This document shows positions 17,278-24,590 of a stretch of 49,121 nucleotides of DNA, piece after piece. Source of the DNA: Arenimonas malthae CC-JY-1 (GTDB lineage Bacteria > Pseudomonadota > Gammaproteobacteria > Xanthomonadales > Xanthomonadaceae); assembly GCF_000747075.1 (NCBI RefSeq), contig NZ_AVCH01000042.1:1-49121 (forward strand), read 5' to 3'. How positions within the stretch are numbered: the first letter of the stretch is position 1; each line of letters opens with the position of its first letter. Under the pieces are notes generated by a model, which worked only from the letters and a program-made list of their open reading frames with translations, was not told the origin of the DNA and did not search any database. The position numbers were made by a program, and so were the translations under genes.

Positions 17278-19320
17278 ATGCTGTCGTTCGCCATCGCCGC
17301 CGCCCTCGCCGCCCAGGGCGCGGACCTTCCGCCGCAACTGCCCCAGGTCGAAGTGATCGGCCAGCGCATCGACGTGCCCGGCGAGGAAGCGGTGGCGGGC
17401 GACGACCTGCGTTCGCCCGCGGCCGGCGACCTGGCCGAGCTGCTGCGCGACGTGAACGGCGTGTCCGCCGGCCGCATGGGCGGCCACGGCCTGGAGCCGG
17501 TGATCCGCGGCCAGTCGCAGGGCCAGCTCAATGTCCGCACCGACGGCGGCCTGGTGGTGGGCGCCTGCCCGAACCGCATGGACCCGCCCAGCGCCTTCAC
17601 CGTGGCCGCGGCGGTGGACCGGGTCATCGTGGTCAAGGGCGTGCAGAGCCTGGCCCATGGCACGGGCGGCACCGGCGGCACGATCCTGGTCGAACGCGAA
17701 CTGCCGTGGTCGGCGACCGCGGGTGTTACCGGCCGCGCGGGTGCCGGCGCCGGCGACAACGGCCTGGACTGGCGCGCCGATTCGCAGCTGCTGTGGCGCG
17801 GTGAACGCGCCGCGCTGCGCCTGGACGCCAATGCCGCCGAGTACGGCGATTACGTGGACGGCGACGGCGAAGCCGTGCGCAGCGGCTTCCGCCGCCGTTC
17901 GCTGCACGCCATGGCCGGCCACGACTTCGGCGACGCGGGCGTGCTGGAAGTCGGCGTCGAACGCGCCGAAACCCTGGACGCGCGTTTCGCCGGCGCCGGC
18001 ATGGACGCGCCGCTCGACCGCATGACCGGCGCCCGCCTGGCCTGGCGCCGCGAACTGGCCGGCGGCGACTTCTCGCTGCGCGCCTGGCGCAACGAGGTCG
18101 ACCACGTGATGGACAACTTCAGCCTGCGCCCGCAGCCGGCGATGGCCATGCGCGTGCCGGCCGAATCCGACACCCAAGGCGGCGACCTGCGCTTCGAAAC
18201 CATCGTCGGCGCGTGGTCGCTGACCACCGGCCTGGACATCAGCGCGAACCGCCGCCAGGCCACGCGTTACGCCGGTCCCAACCCCGCCATGCTGTCGATG
18301 GTCAACGCCTTCCTCTGGCCCGATGCGCGGCTGGACCAGGCAGGCCTGTACGGCGAAGGCAGCCGTGCGCTCGGCGACGGCACGCTCACCGCCGGCCTGC
18401 GCGTGGACCGCTTCCGCGCCGAAGCCCGCCGCGCCGACGTGCGCCCCTCGCCCATGGCGATGGCGCCGTCCGCCTTCTACGCGATGTATTACGGCGGCAC
18501 CGACGAACGCTGGGACGACACCGGCGTGTCCGGCCTGCTGCGCTTCGAGCAGCCGCTGGCCGAAGGCCTCACCGCCTTCGCCGGCCTCAGCCGCACCGTG
18601 CGCGCCGCCGACGCCACCGAGCGTTACCTGGCGTCCCCGGCGGCGATGCCCTCGGGCCGCTGGATCGGCAATCCGTCCCTCGCGCTGGAAAAGCACACGC
18701 AGCTCGACCTGGGCCTGGCCTGGGAAGGCGAGCGCGCCACGGCCAGCGCCGTGGCCTTCGTCGACCGCGTCGGCGACTACATCCTGCGCGACCGCGCCCG
18801 CGGCCAGGACGGCGTGCTGCTCGCCGACGGCGCGTCCGTCTACCGCAACGTGGACGCCAGACTGCACGGCCTCGAGCTCGAAGCGCGCTGGCAGTGGACG
18901 CAAACGCTGTCGCTGGAGGCCGAGGCGGCCTGGGTGCGCGGCCAGAACCGCAGCGACGACCGACCGCTGGCGCAGATGCCGCCGCTCAACGGCGCGCTGG
19001 CGCTGGCCTGGGACACCCGCGCCGGCGAATGGACGGCGCGCCTGCGCGGTGCCTCGCGCCAGGACCGCGTGGACGCCAGCGTGCTCACCGGCAGCGGCCT
19101 CGACGCCCGCAGCACGCCCGGCTTCGGCGTGCTCGACCTGGGCTGGAGCCGCCCGTTCGGCGCGCACCGCCTGCGCCTGGACCTGAAGAACGTGTTCGAT
19201 CGCACCTATGCCGAACACCTCAACCGCGCCAACCTCGACCCCTTCAACCCGGACCCGGTGCAGGTGAACGAGCCCGGCCGCGGCGTGTTCCTGGCCTGGG
19301 AGTGGACCCCGGCCGGCTGA
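17278..19320 (+). CDS. TonB-dependent copper receptor (OprC/NosA-like)
   Basis: 680 residues. A short signal peptide (cleavage near AAQGA) is followed by a TonB-box-like PQVEVIGQ, a plug domain (about 40-150) and a 22-strand-type barrel. The plug carries GACPNRMDPPSAF, typical of TonB-dependent copper receptors. In P. aeruginosa OprC the copper site is a CxxxM pair plus an HxM pair. Here Cys97-x3-Met101 and His210-x-Met212 (SLHAMAGHDF) match both. It would import copper across the outer membrane. The C-terminus ends WEWTPAG, three residues past the usual terminal aromatic. The reading frame is open upstream inside the kinase gene, but only the ATG at 17278 gives a signal peptide. Confidence 0.9.
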   Translation: MLSFAIAAALAAQGADLPPQLPQVEVIGQRIDVPGEEAVAGDDLRSPAAGDLAELLRDVNGVSAGRMGGHGLEPVIRGQSQGQLNVRTDGGLVVGACPNRMDPPSAFTVAAAVDRVIVVKGVQSLAHGTGGTGGTILVERELPWSATAGVTGRAGAGAGDNGLDWRADSQLLWRGERAALRLDANAAEYGDYVDGDGEAVRSGFRRRSLHAMAGHDFGDAGVLEVGVERAETLDARFAGAGMDAPLDRMTGARLAWRRELAGGDFSLRAWRNEVDHVMDNFSLRPQPAMAMRVPAESDTQGGDLRFETIVGAWSLTTGLDISANRRQATRYAGPNPAMLSMVNAFLWPDARLDQAGLYGEGSRALGDGTLTAGLRVDRFRAEARRADVRPSPMAMAPSAFYAMYYGGTDERWDDTGVSGLLRFEQPLAEGLTAFAGLSRTVRAADATERYLASPAAMPSGRWIGNPSLALEKHTQLDLGLAWEGERATASAVAFVDRVGDYILRDRARGQDGVLLADGASVYRNVDARLHGLELEARWQWTQTLSLEAEAAWVRGQNRSDDRPLAQMPPLNGALALAWDTRAGEWTARLRGASRQDRVDASVLTGSGLDARSTPGFGVLDLGWSRPFGAHRLRLDLKNVFDRTYAEHLNRANLDPFNPDPVQVNEPGRGVFLAWEWTPAG

Positions 19321-19381
19321 ACCGCCCCTCGCCCGGGACCCCGGGCCCCGCTTGCGCGTCGGCCCGGGGAGGCGTAAAGAT

Positions 19382-19395
19382 AGTAATCACTTACT
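19382..19395. promoter_or_regulatory. Candidate operator of the TetR regulator
   Basis: AT-rich palindrome AGTAA-N4-TTACT, 16 bases before the TetR ATG, in an otherwise GC-rich region. Its location fits autorepression of the TetR-ABC exporter operon. No clear -10/-35 pair could be fixed around it. Confidence 0.5.
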
Positions 19396-19411
19396 TTTTT
19401 TCAGCCCCGCC

Positions 19412-20023
19412 ATGGCCATGCCCAGCGCCAAGTACCTGCCCGCCGAAGCCCGCCGCGCCGAAACCGTCGAGGCCGTGGTCGCCCTGGCCGCCGAGCAAAA
19501 CCCCGGCGACATCACCACCGCGGCCATCGCCAGCCGGCTGGGCCTGACCCAGGGCGCGCTGTTCCGGCACTTCCCGAACAAGGACGCCATCCTCGAAGCC
19601 GTCATGGCCTGGGTGTCCGACCGGCTGCTGTCGCGCGTCGACACCGCCATGGCCGGCGCCACCACGCCGCTGGCCGCCATGGAGGCCGCGTTCCTTGCGC
19701 ACGCGGCCTTCGTCAGCGAACACCCCGGCGTGCCGCGCATGCTGTTCGGCGAACTGCAGCGCAGCGAGGACACCGCCGCCAAGCGCCTGGTTCGCACCCT
19801 GCTCGGACGCTACCGCGAGCGGCTGGCGCGGCTGGTCGAACAGGGCAAGCGCGAAGGCAGCATCGCCGCCGACGTGGACACCGGCGTCGCCCTGTCCGGC
19901 TTCATCGGTACGCTGCAGGGCCTGGTGATCCAGTCGCTGCTGTCCGGCGAACCGGGCCGCATCCGCGAGGGCGCGCCGGCCGCGTTCGCACTTTACCGTC
20001 GCGGCATCGGGAGCCAAGCATGA
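19412..20023 (+). CDS. TetR-family transcriptional regulator
   Basis: About 203 residues from the ATG at 19412. The N-terminal HTH (about 15-60) reads DITTAAIASRLGLTQGALFRHFPNKDAILEAV, a textbook TetR DNA-binding domain. The C-terminal ligand-binding half has a variable helical pattern. It opens a four-gene operon and its stop codon overlaps the adaptor ATG (ATGA). It most likely represses the exporter that follows and is released by the exporter's substrate. A frame extension to 19352 would run through the candidate operator, so the shorter start is chosen. Another ATG two codons later (19418) is also possible. Confidence 0.9.
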   Translation: MAMPSAKYLPAEARRAETVEAVVALAAEQNPGDITTAAIASRLGLTQGALFRHFPNKDAILEAVMAWVSDRLLSRVDTAMAGATTPLAAMEAAFLAHAAFVSEHPGVPRMLFGELQRSEDTAAKRLVRTLLGRYRERLARLVEQGKREGSIAADVDTGVALSGFIGTLQGLVIQSLLSGEPGRIREGAPAAFALYRRGIGSQA

Positions 20024-21168
20024 AACGTTCCCCGCTTCCCCGCTCGCTGCTGGTCGCCGCGGCCCTGGTGCCGCTGGCCCTGCTGCTGGCCTACGTGGCC
20101 CTGCGCGCCGGGCCGCTGGCCCCGGTCGAAGTGACGGTGGCCGAAGTGCGCACGACGGAACTGACGCCGGCGCTGTTCGGCATCGGCACGGTCGAAGCCA
20201 GGCAGCGCCACCGCATCGGGCCGACGCTGGCCGGGCGCCTCGCCAGCGTGGACGTGGACGTCGGCGACGCCGTCACTCGCGGCCACGTGGTCGCGCGCCT
20301 GGACCCGGTGGACCTGGACGACCGCCTGCGCGCCGCCGCGAGTGCCCTGGATCGCCTGGCCGCCGAGCGCCGCCAGGCCGAATCGCGCGCGCGCACCGCG
20401 CGTTCGCAGGCACGGCGCTTCGAAGCCCTGCGCGAGCGCCAGTTGGTGGCCGAAGACGCCGCCCAGGCCCGCCGCGAGGAGGCCACCGCGGCCGATGCCG
20501 CCCTGGCCGCCACCACCGCCGAGGCCGCGCGCCTGCAGGCCGAACTCGACGCCCTGCGCAGCCAGCGCGACAACCTCGCACTGGTGTCGCCGATAGACGG
20601 CCTGGTGATCAGCCGCCTTGCCGACTCGGGCACCACCCTGGTCGCCGGCCAGGCCGCGCTGGAAGTGATGGCCGCCGACGGCGCCTGGGTGCATGCGCGC
20701 TTCGACCAGGCCACGGCCCTGGGCCTCGGGCGCGGGCTGCCGGCGGAAATCACGCTGCGCTCCGCGCCGGGGGAACGCCTGCCGGCCCGCGTCGCCCGCG
20801 TCGAGCCGGTGGCCGACGCCGTCACCGAAGAACTGCTGGCCAAGTTCGCCTTCGAACCTGCGCTGGCCTCGCCGCCGCCGATCGGCGAACTGGCCGAGGT
20901 CACCGTGCGCCTCGCCACGCTCCCCGCCACGCCGGTGATCGACAACGCCAGCGTGTTCCATGTCGCGGGCGAAACCGGCGCCTGGCGGATCGTCGACGGC
21001 GAGCTGGCCTGGACACCGGTCAAGCTCGGCCGCGCCGACCTCGATGGCCACGTGCAGGTGCTCGAAGGCCTGTCGCCCGGCGACACCGTGGTTCGCCACG
21101 CCGCCGCACCGCTGCGCGCGGGCAGCGCCGTGGACGTGGTGGAAACGCTCAAGGGCCGCCAGCCGTGA
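20020..21168 (+). CDS. HlyD/MacA-like periplasmic adaptor of an ABC exporter
   Basis: 382 residues with one N-terminal membrane anchor (about 10-28) and no lipobox. A lipoyl half (HRIGPTLAGRLASVDVDVGDAV), a long coiled-coil hairpin (about 105-190, Ala/Arg/Glu-rich), the second lipoyl half (LVSPIDGLVISRLADSGTTLVAG) and a beta-barrel domain follow. It would link the inner-membrane ABC transporter encoded next to an outer-membrane channel. It overlaps the TetR gene by 4 bases and the permease gene by 4 bases. Confidence 0.88.
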   Translation: MKRSPLPRSLLVAAALVPLALLLAYVALRAGPLAPVEVTVAEVRTTELTPALFGIGTVEARQRHRIGPTLAGRLASVDVDVGDAVTRGHVVARLDPVDLDDRLRAAASALDRLAAERRQAESRARTARSQARRFEALRERQLVAEDAAQARREEATAADAALAATTAEAARLQAELDALRSQRDNLALVSPIDGLVISRLADSGTTLVAGQAALEVMAADGAWVHARFDQATALGLGRGLPAEITLRSAPGERLPARVARVEPVADAVTEELLAKFAFEPALASPPPIGELAEVTVRLATLPATPVIDNASVFHVAGETGAWRIVDGELAWTPVKLGRADLDGHVQVLEGLSPGDTVVRHAAAPLRAGSAVDVVETLKGRQP

Positions 21169-22367
21169 TCAGCCTCGCCGGCCGCGACATCCTGCATGCC
21201 TGGGGGAAGTTCGTGTTCACCGGCGTCGGCCTCGGCCTGCTCATCGGCGTGACGCTGACCATGGCCGGCGTCTACCGCGGCATGGTGGACGATGCGCGGG
21301 TGCTGCTCGACAACAGCGGCGCCGACCTGTGGGTCGTGCAGAAGGACACCCTGGGCCCCTACGCCGAACCCTCGAGCGTTCCCGACGATGCCTGGCGCAG
21401 CCTGCGCGCCCTGCCCGGCGTCGCCGAGGCCGCCAACATCACCTACCTGACGATGCAGGTCGGCCATGCGGGGCGCGATTTCCGGGCCATGGTCACAGGC
21501 ATCGCCGATGGCGGCCCCGGTACGCCGGGCTGGCCGCCGCGTCTCGTGGCCGGGCGGCACCTGACGCGCGGCCACTACGAAGTCGTCGCCGACGAAGCCT
21601 CCGGCCTGGCGCTGGGCGACGTGGTGCGCATCCGCCGCAACGACTACCGCGTGGTCGGCCTGACCCGGCGCATGGTGTCCTCGAACGGCGACCCGATGCT
21701 GTTCATCCCCTTCCGCGACGCCCAGCAGGCGCAGTTCCAGAAGGACAACGACGCGCTGCTGGCCCAGCGCCGCCGCACCGCGCTCAACCCCGCCTTCGAC
21801 CGCCCCGGCGTACCCGGCCTGCGCGAAGCCGTGGACGCGCTGCAGTCGGGCAACCACCAGGCCAACGCGGTGCTGGTGCGCGTCGCGCCCGGCACCGCGC
21901 CGGCCGAACTGGCCGCGCGCATCCGCCGCTGGACCCACCTGGGCGTGCACGACCGCGCGCAGATGGACGCCATCCTGGTCGGCAAGCTCATCGCCACCGC
22001 CGCGCGACAGATCGGCATGTTCCTGGTGATCCTGGCGGTGGTGAGCGCGGCGGTGGTGGCCTTCATCATCTACACGCTGACGATGGGCAAGGTGCGCGAG
22101 ATCGCCGTGCTCAAGCTGATCGGCACGCGCGACCGCACCATCGCCGGCATGATCCTGCAGCAGGCGATCGCGCTGGGCCTGATCGGCTTCGCGGTGGGCA
22201 AGATCGTGGCCACGTTCTGGGGCCCGCATTTCCCGAAGTACGTGCTGCTGCTGCCGCAGGACGCCGTGACCGGCCTGCTGGCGGTGGTCGCGATCTGCAC
22301 GCTGTCGAGCCTGGTGGCGATCCGCGCCGCCCTGCGCGTGGACCCCGCGGAGGCCATCGGTGGCTGA
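21165..22367 (+). CDS. ABC exporter permease (FtsX/MacB/DevC-like)
   Basis: 400 residues, beginning with GTG at 21165 that overlaps the adaptor stop codon (GTGA). It has the MacB/FtsX topology: TM1 at about 17-37, a periplasmic domain (about 38-275), then three TM segments (about 280-395). The first third (LLDNSGADLWVVQ, PGVAEA) resembles the DevC/LolE-type periplasmic domain. These mechanotransmission-type ABC transporters export lipids, peptides, siderophores or drugs from the periplasm. The substrate here is not known. Confidence 0.88.
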   Translation: MISLAGRDILHAWGKFVFTGVGLGLLIGVTLTMAGVYRGMVDDARVLLDNSGADLWVVQKDTLGPYAEPSSVPDDAWRSLRALPGVAEAANITYLTMQVGHAGRDFRAMVTGIADGGPGTPGWPPRLVAGRHLTRGHYEVVADEASGLALGDVVRIRRNDYRVVGLTRRMVSSNGDPMLFIPFRDAQQAQFQKDNDALLAQRRRTALNPAFDRPGVPGLREAVDALQSGNHQANAVLVRVAPGTAPAELAARIRRWTHLGVHDRAQMDAILVGKLIATAARQIGMFLVILAVVSAAVVAFIIYTLTMGKVREIAVLKLIGTRDRTIAGMILQQAIALGLIGFAVGKIVATFWGPHFPKYVLLLPQDAVTGLLAVVAICTLSSLVAIRAALRVDPAEAIGG

Positions 22368-23085
22368 GCCCCTGCCCGGCGGCATCGTGATCGAGGGCCT
22401 GCGCAAGCGCTACGGCCACGGCGACACCGCGGTGGACGCGCTCAAGGGCGTGGACATGCGCGTGGCGCCCGGCGAGGTGGTCGGACTGGTGGGACCGTCG
22501 GGCTCGGGCAAGACCACCCTGCTCAAGTGCCTGGGCGCGGTGATCGAACCCACCGCCGGCCGCATGACCATCGGCGACCGCCTGATCTACGACGACCACT
22601 GGAAGATCCGAGACCTCCGCGCGCTGCGCCGCGACCTGATCGGCTTCGTGTTCCAGGCGCCCTACCTGATCCCCTTCCTCGACGTGACCGACAACGTGGC
22701 GCTGCTGCCGATGCTGGCCGGCGTGCCCAATGCCGAGGCGCGGCGGCGGGCGCTGGAACTGCTGGACGCGCTGCAGGTGGCGCACCGCGCCAAGGCCATG
22801 CCTTCGCAGCTTTCAGGGGGCGAGCAGCAGCGCGTGGCGATCGCGCGCGGGCTGGTCAACCGCCCGCCGGTGATCCTGGCCGACGAACCGACCGCGCCGC
22901 TCGACAGCGAACGGGCGCTGGCGGTGGTGCGCATCCTCAACGACATGGCGGCGCAGTTCCGCACGGCCATCATCGTGGTCACCCACGACGAAAAGATCAT
23001 CCCGACCTTCCGCCGCATCTACCACATCCGCGACGGCGTGACCCACGAAGAGCCCGGCGAAGGGCGGCTGCCCGCGCCGGCCTGA
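22360..23085 (+). CDS. ABC exporter ATP-binding protein (DevA/MacB-N/LolD-like)
   Basis: 241 residues from a GTG at 22360, overlapping the permease gene by 8 bases. Walker A GPSGSGKTT (about 46-54), Q-loop FVFQAPYL, ABC signature LSGGEQQRVAIARGL, Walker B VILADEPT and the H-loop VVTHD are intact. After Walker B it reads APLDS where most LolD/MacB proteins have GALDS. It is the last gene of the TetR-adaptor-permease-ATPase operon and ends 5 bases before the convergent AhpD-like gene ends. Confidence 0.93.
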   Translation: MAEPLPGGIVIEGLRKRYGHGDTAVDALKGVDMRVAPGEVVGLVGPSGSGKTTLLKCLGAVIEPTAGRMTIGDRLIYDDHWKIRDLRALRRDLIGFVFQAPYLIPFLDVTDNVALLPMLAGVPNAEARRRALELLDALQVAHRAKAMPSQLSGGEQQRVAIARGLVNRPPVILADEPTAPLDSERALAVVRILNDMAAQFRTAIIVVTHDEKIIPTFRRIYHIRDGVTHEEPGEGRLPAPA

Positions 23086-23090
23086 GCGGT

Positions 23091-23450
23091 TCAGGCGCCG
23101 GCGTCGGCCGGCGGCGCCAGTTCGTCGAAGGCACGCAGCGCCTCGGAGGCGTAGATCATCGACGGGCCGGCGCCCATGTAGATCGCCATCGAAATGGTCT
23201 CCAGCACTTCCTCGCGGCTGGCGCCGGCGCGGATGGCGGCCTTGGCGTGGAAGCCGATGCAGCCGTCGCAGCGGGTGGCGATGGCGATGGCGATCGCGAT
23301 CAGTTCCTTGGTCTTGACGTCGAGCTGGCCCGGCGCGAGCGCCTCGCGCGCCAGGCCGCTGAAGGCCTTCATGGTGCCGGGCGCGCCGGCGCGCAGCCGG
23401 GCGATGGCGGCGTTGAGGTCGTCGATCAGTTCGGGGTAGGACTGGCTCAC
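23091..23450 (-). CDS. AhpD-like / carboxymuconolactone decarboxylase-family protein
   Basis: 119 residues. The CMD/AhpD fold is indicated by the helix pattern around CDGCIGFH: Cys61, Cys64 and His68 form the CxxCxxxH active site of alkylhydroperoxidase D-type proteins, which reduce peroxides or shuttle thiol electrons. The GTG at 23450 follows AGGGAG at 5 bases and is a better start than the ATG at 23522, which lies inside trxC. It is the last gene of the SQR-RND operon, 25 bases after trxC. Its presence supports a thiol-redox role for the operon, but the substrate is unknown. Confidence 0.85.
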   Translation of the reverse strand: MSQSYPELIDDLNAAIARLRAGAPGTMKAFSGLAREALAPGQLDVKTKELIAIAIAIATRCDGCIGFHAKAAIRAGASREEVLETISMAIYMGAGPSMIYASEALRAFDELAPPADAGA

Positions 23451-23475
23451 GGGAACTCCCTTTCTCGGCGGGCGC

Positions 23476-23916
23476 TCAAGCGCCCAGGTGTTGGCGGGTC
23501 CAGCGCACGATGCCATTGGCATCCATGGCGCCGGACTGGCGCGCGATCTCGCGGCCCTGGCGCATCAGCACCAGGGTGGGAATGCTGCGGATGCCGTGGC
23601 GCTGGCCGAGCGTGGGCTCGACCTGGGTGTCCACCTTGGCCAGGCGCACCTGCGGCTCGAGCATGGCCGCGGCGCGCTCGAAGTGCGGCGCCATCATCTG
23701 GCACGGCCCGCACCACGGCGCCCAGAAATCGACCAGCAGCGGCAGTTCGCTGCGGTCGGCGTGGGCGGCGAAATGGTCCACGCCCAGCGCCACCGGATGG
23801 CCGGTGAACAGGGGCTTGTGGCAATGGCCGCAGTTGGGCTGGGCGGACAGCCGCTCCGACGGCACGCGGTTCATGCCGTGGCAGTGCGGACAGGCCAGGA
23901 CGAGGTTTTCGCTCAT
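23476..23916 (-). CDS. trxC: Thioredoxin 2 (zinc-ribbon thioredoxin)
   Basis: 146 residues. An N-terminal zinc ribbon with Cys9-x2-Cys12 and Cys29-x2-Cys32 precedes a full thioredoxin domain with WCGPC at 68-72 and the cis-proline motif SIPTL at 111-115. This is the TrxC type, a cytoplasmic disulfide reductase that in E. coli is induced by oxidative stress. Thioredoxins also reduce protein persulfides, which fits the operon. Its ATG overlaps the stop of the DUF3365 gene by 4 bases. Confidence 0.94.
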   Translation of the reverse strand: MSENLVLACPHCHGMNRVPSERLSAQPNCGHCHKPLFTGHPVALGVDHFAAHADRSELPLLVDFWAPWCGPCQMMAPHFERAAAMLEPQVRLAKVDTQVEPTLGQRHGIRSIPTLVLMRQGREIARQSGAMDANGIVRWTRQHLGA

Positions 23917-24590
23917 GGCGTGGTTCCCGGGTTGGCGGGCACTTCGGCCCAGATCAGTCCGCGCAGGTCGCCTTCCTTGAAGCCGGTGGCGCGGTCCCCC
24001 GGGTAGTGTTCGGCCAGGCGGGCGGCGATTTCGGGGGCGATGTTGTCGCCGTGGCACATCAGGCAGGCGGCCTCGACGCGGATGCCGCGCGCCATGCGCA
24101 ACTCGATGCCGGGCGGCACGTCTTCGCGCAGCACGGCCACCTGCGCCTCGGGCGCGCCGCCGGTGTCCACCGCGGCCTGGAAGGACACGGCCAGTTCCTG
24201 CAGCCAGCCCTCGGCCACGTTGCCGGGATTGCGGTTGCGGCCGGGCACCGCCACGCGGCCCAGGCGCACGCCGTGTTCGGCCATCACCTGTTCGGCGATG
24301 CGCGGCGCCTCGAGGTGGCAGAAATCCACCGCGGCCGGCGCGCCGTCGCGGGTCATGGCCTCGCGCAGCCGGCCGCGCAGGCGTTCGGCGAAGTCCTTCA
24401 TCGCGGCCTGGGCGCGGGCCTGGGCATCGGGCGCCGCGACCACGGTCCCCGGGGCCGGCGCCGTGGCCTCGGGCGCAGTCTCCGGCACCGGACCGGGTTC
24501 GACGGCGACCGGCGCCGGCGCGGGCTCGCTGCCGCACGCGGCCAACATACCCAAGGCAAGCGCCGGGGCGAAACGATGGCGGGTCTTCAT
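23913..24590 (-). CDS. DUF3365 (Tll0287-like) lipoprotein with CxxCH haem motif
   Basis: 225 residues. A lipoprotein signal with lipobox LAAC (Cys19) is followed by a Pro/Ala/Glu-rich linker (20-55) and a DUF3365-type domain. The domain has FCHLEAP (Cys91-His92) and CLMCH at 176-180, the c-type haem attachment motif near the C-terminus. Known DUF3365 proteins are haem-binding sensor or redox domains. It is likely anchored facing the periplasm. It is translationally coupled (4-base ATGA overlaps) both to the RND permease upstream and to trxC downstream. The role is unknown: an electron acceptor, a sensor or a pump accessory are all possible. Confidence 0.85.
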   Translation of the reverse strand: MKTRHRFAPALALGMLAACGSEPAPAPVAVEPGPVPETAPEATAPAPGTVVAAPDAQARAQAAMKDFAERLRGRLREAMTRDGAPAAVDFCHLEAPRIAEQVMAEHGVRLGRVAVPGRNRNPGNVAEGWLQELAVSFQAAVDTGGAPEAQVAVLREDVPPGIELRMARGIRVEAACLMCHGDNIAPEIAARLAEHYPGDRATGFKEGDLRGLIWAEVPANPGTTP

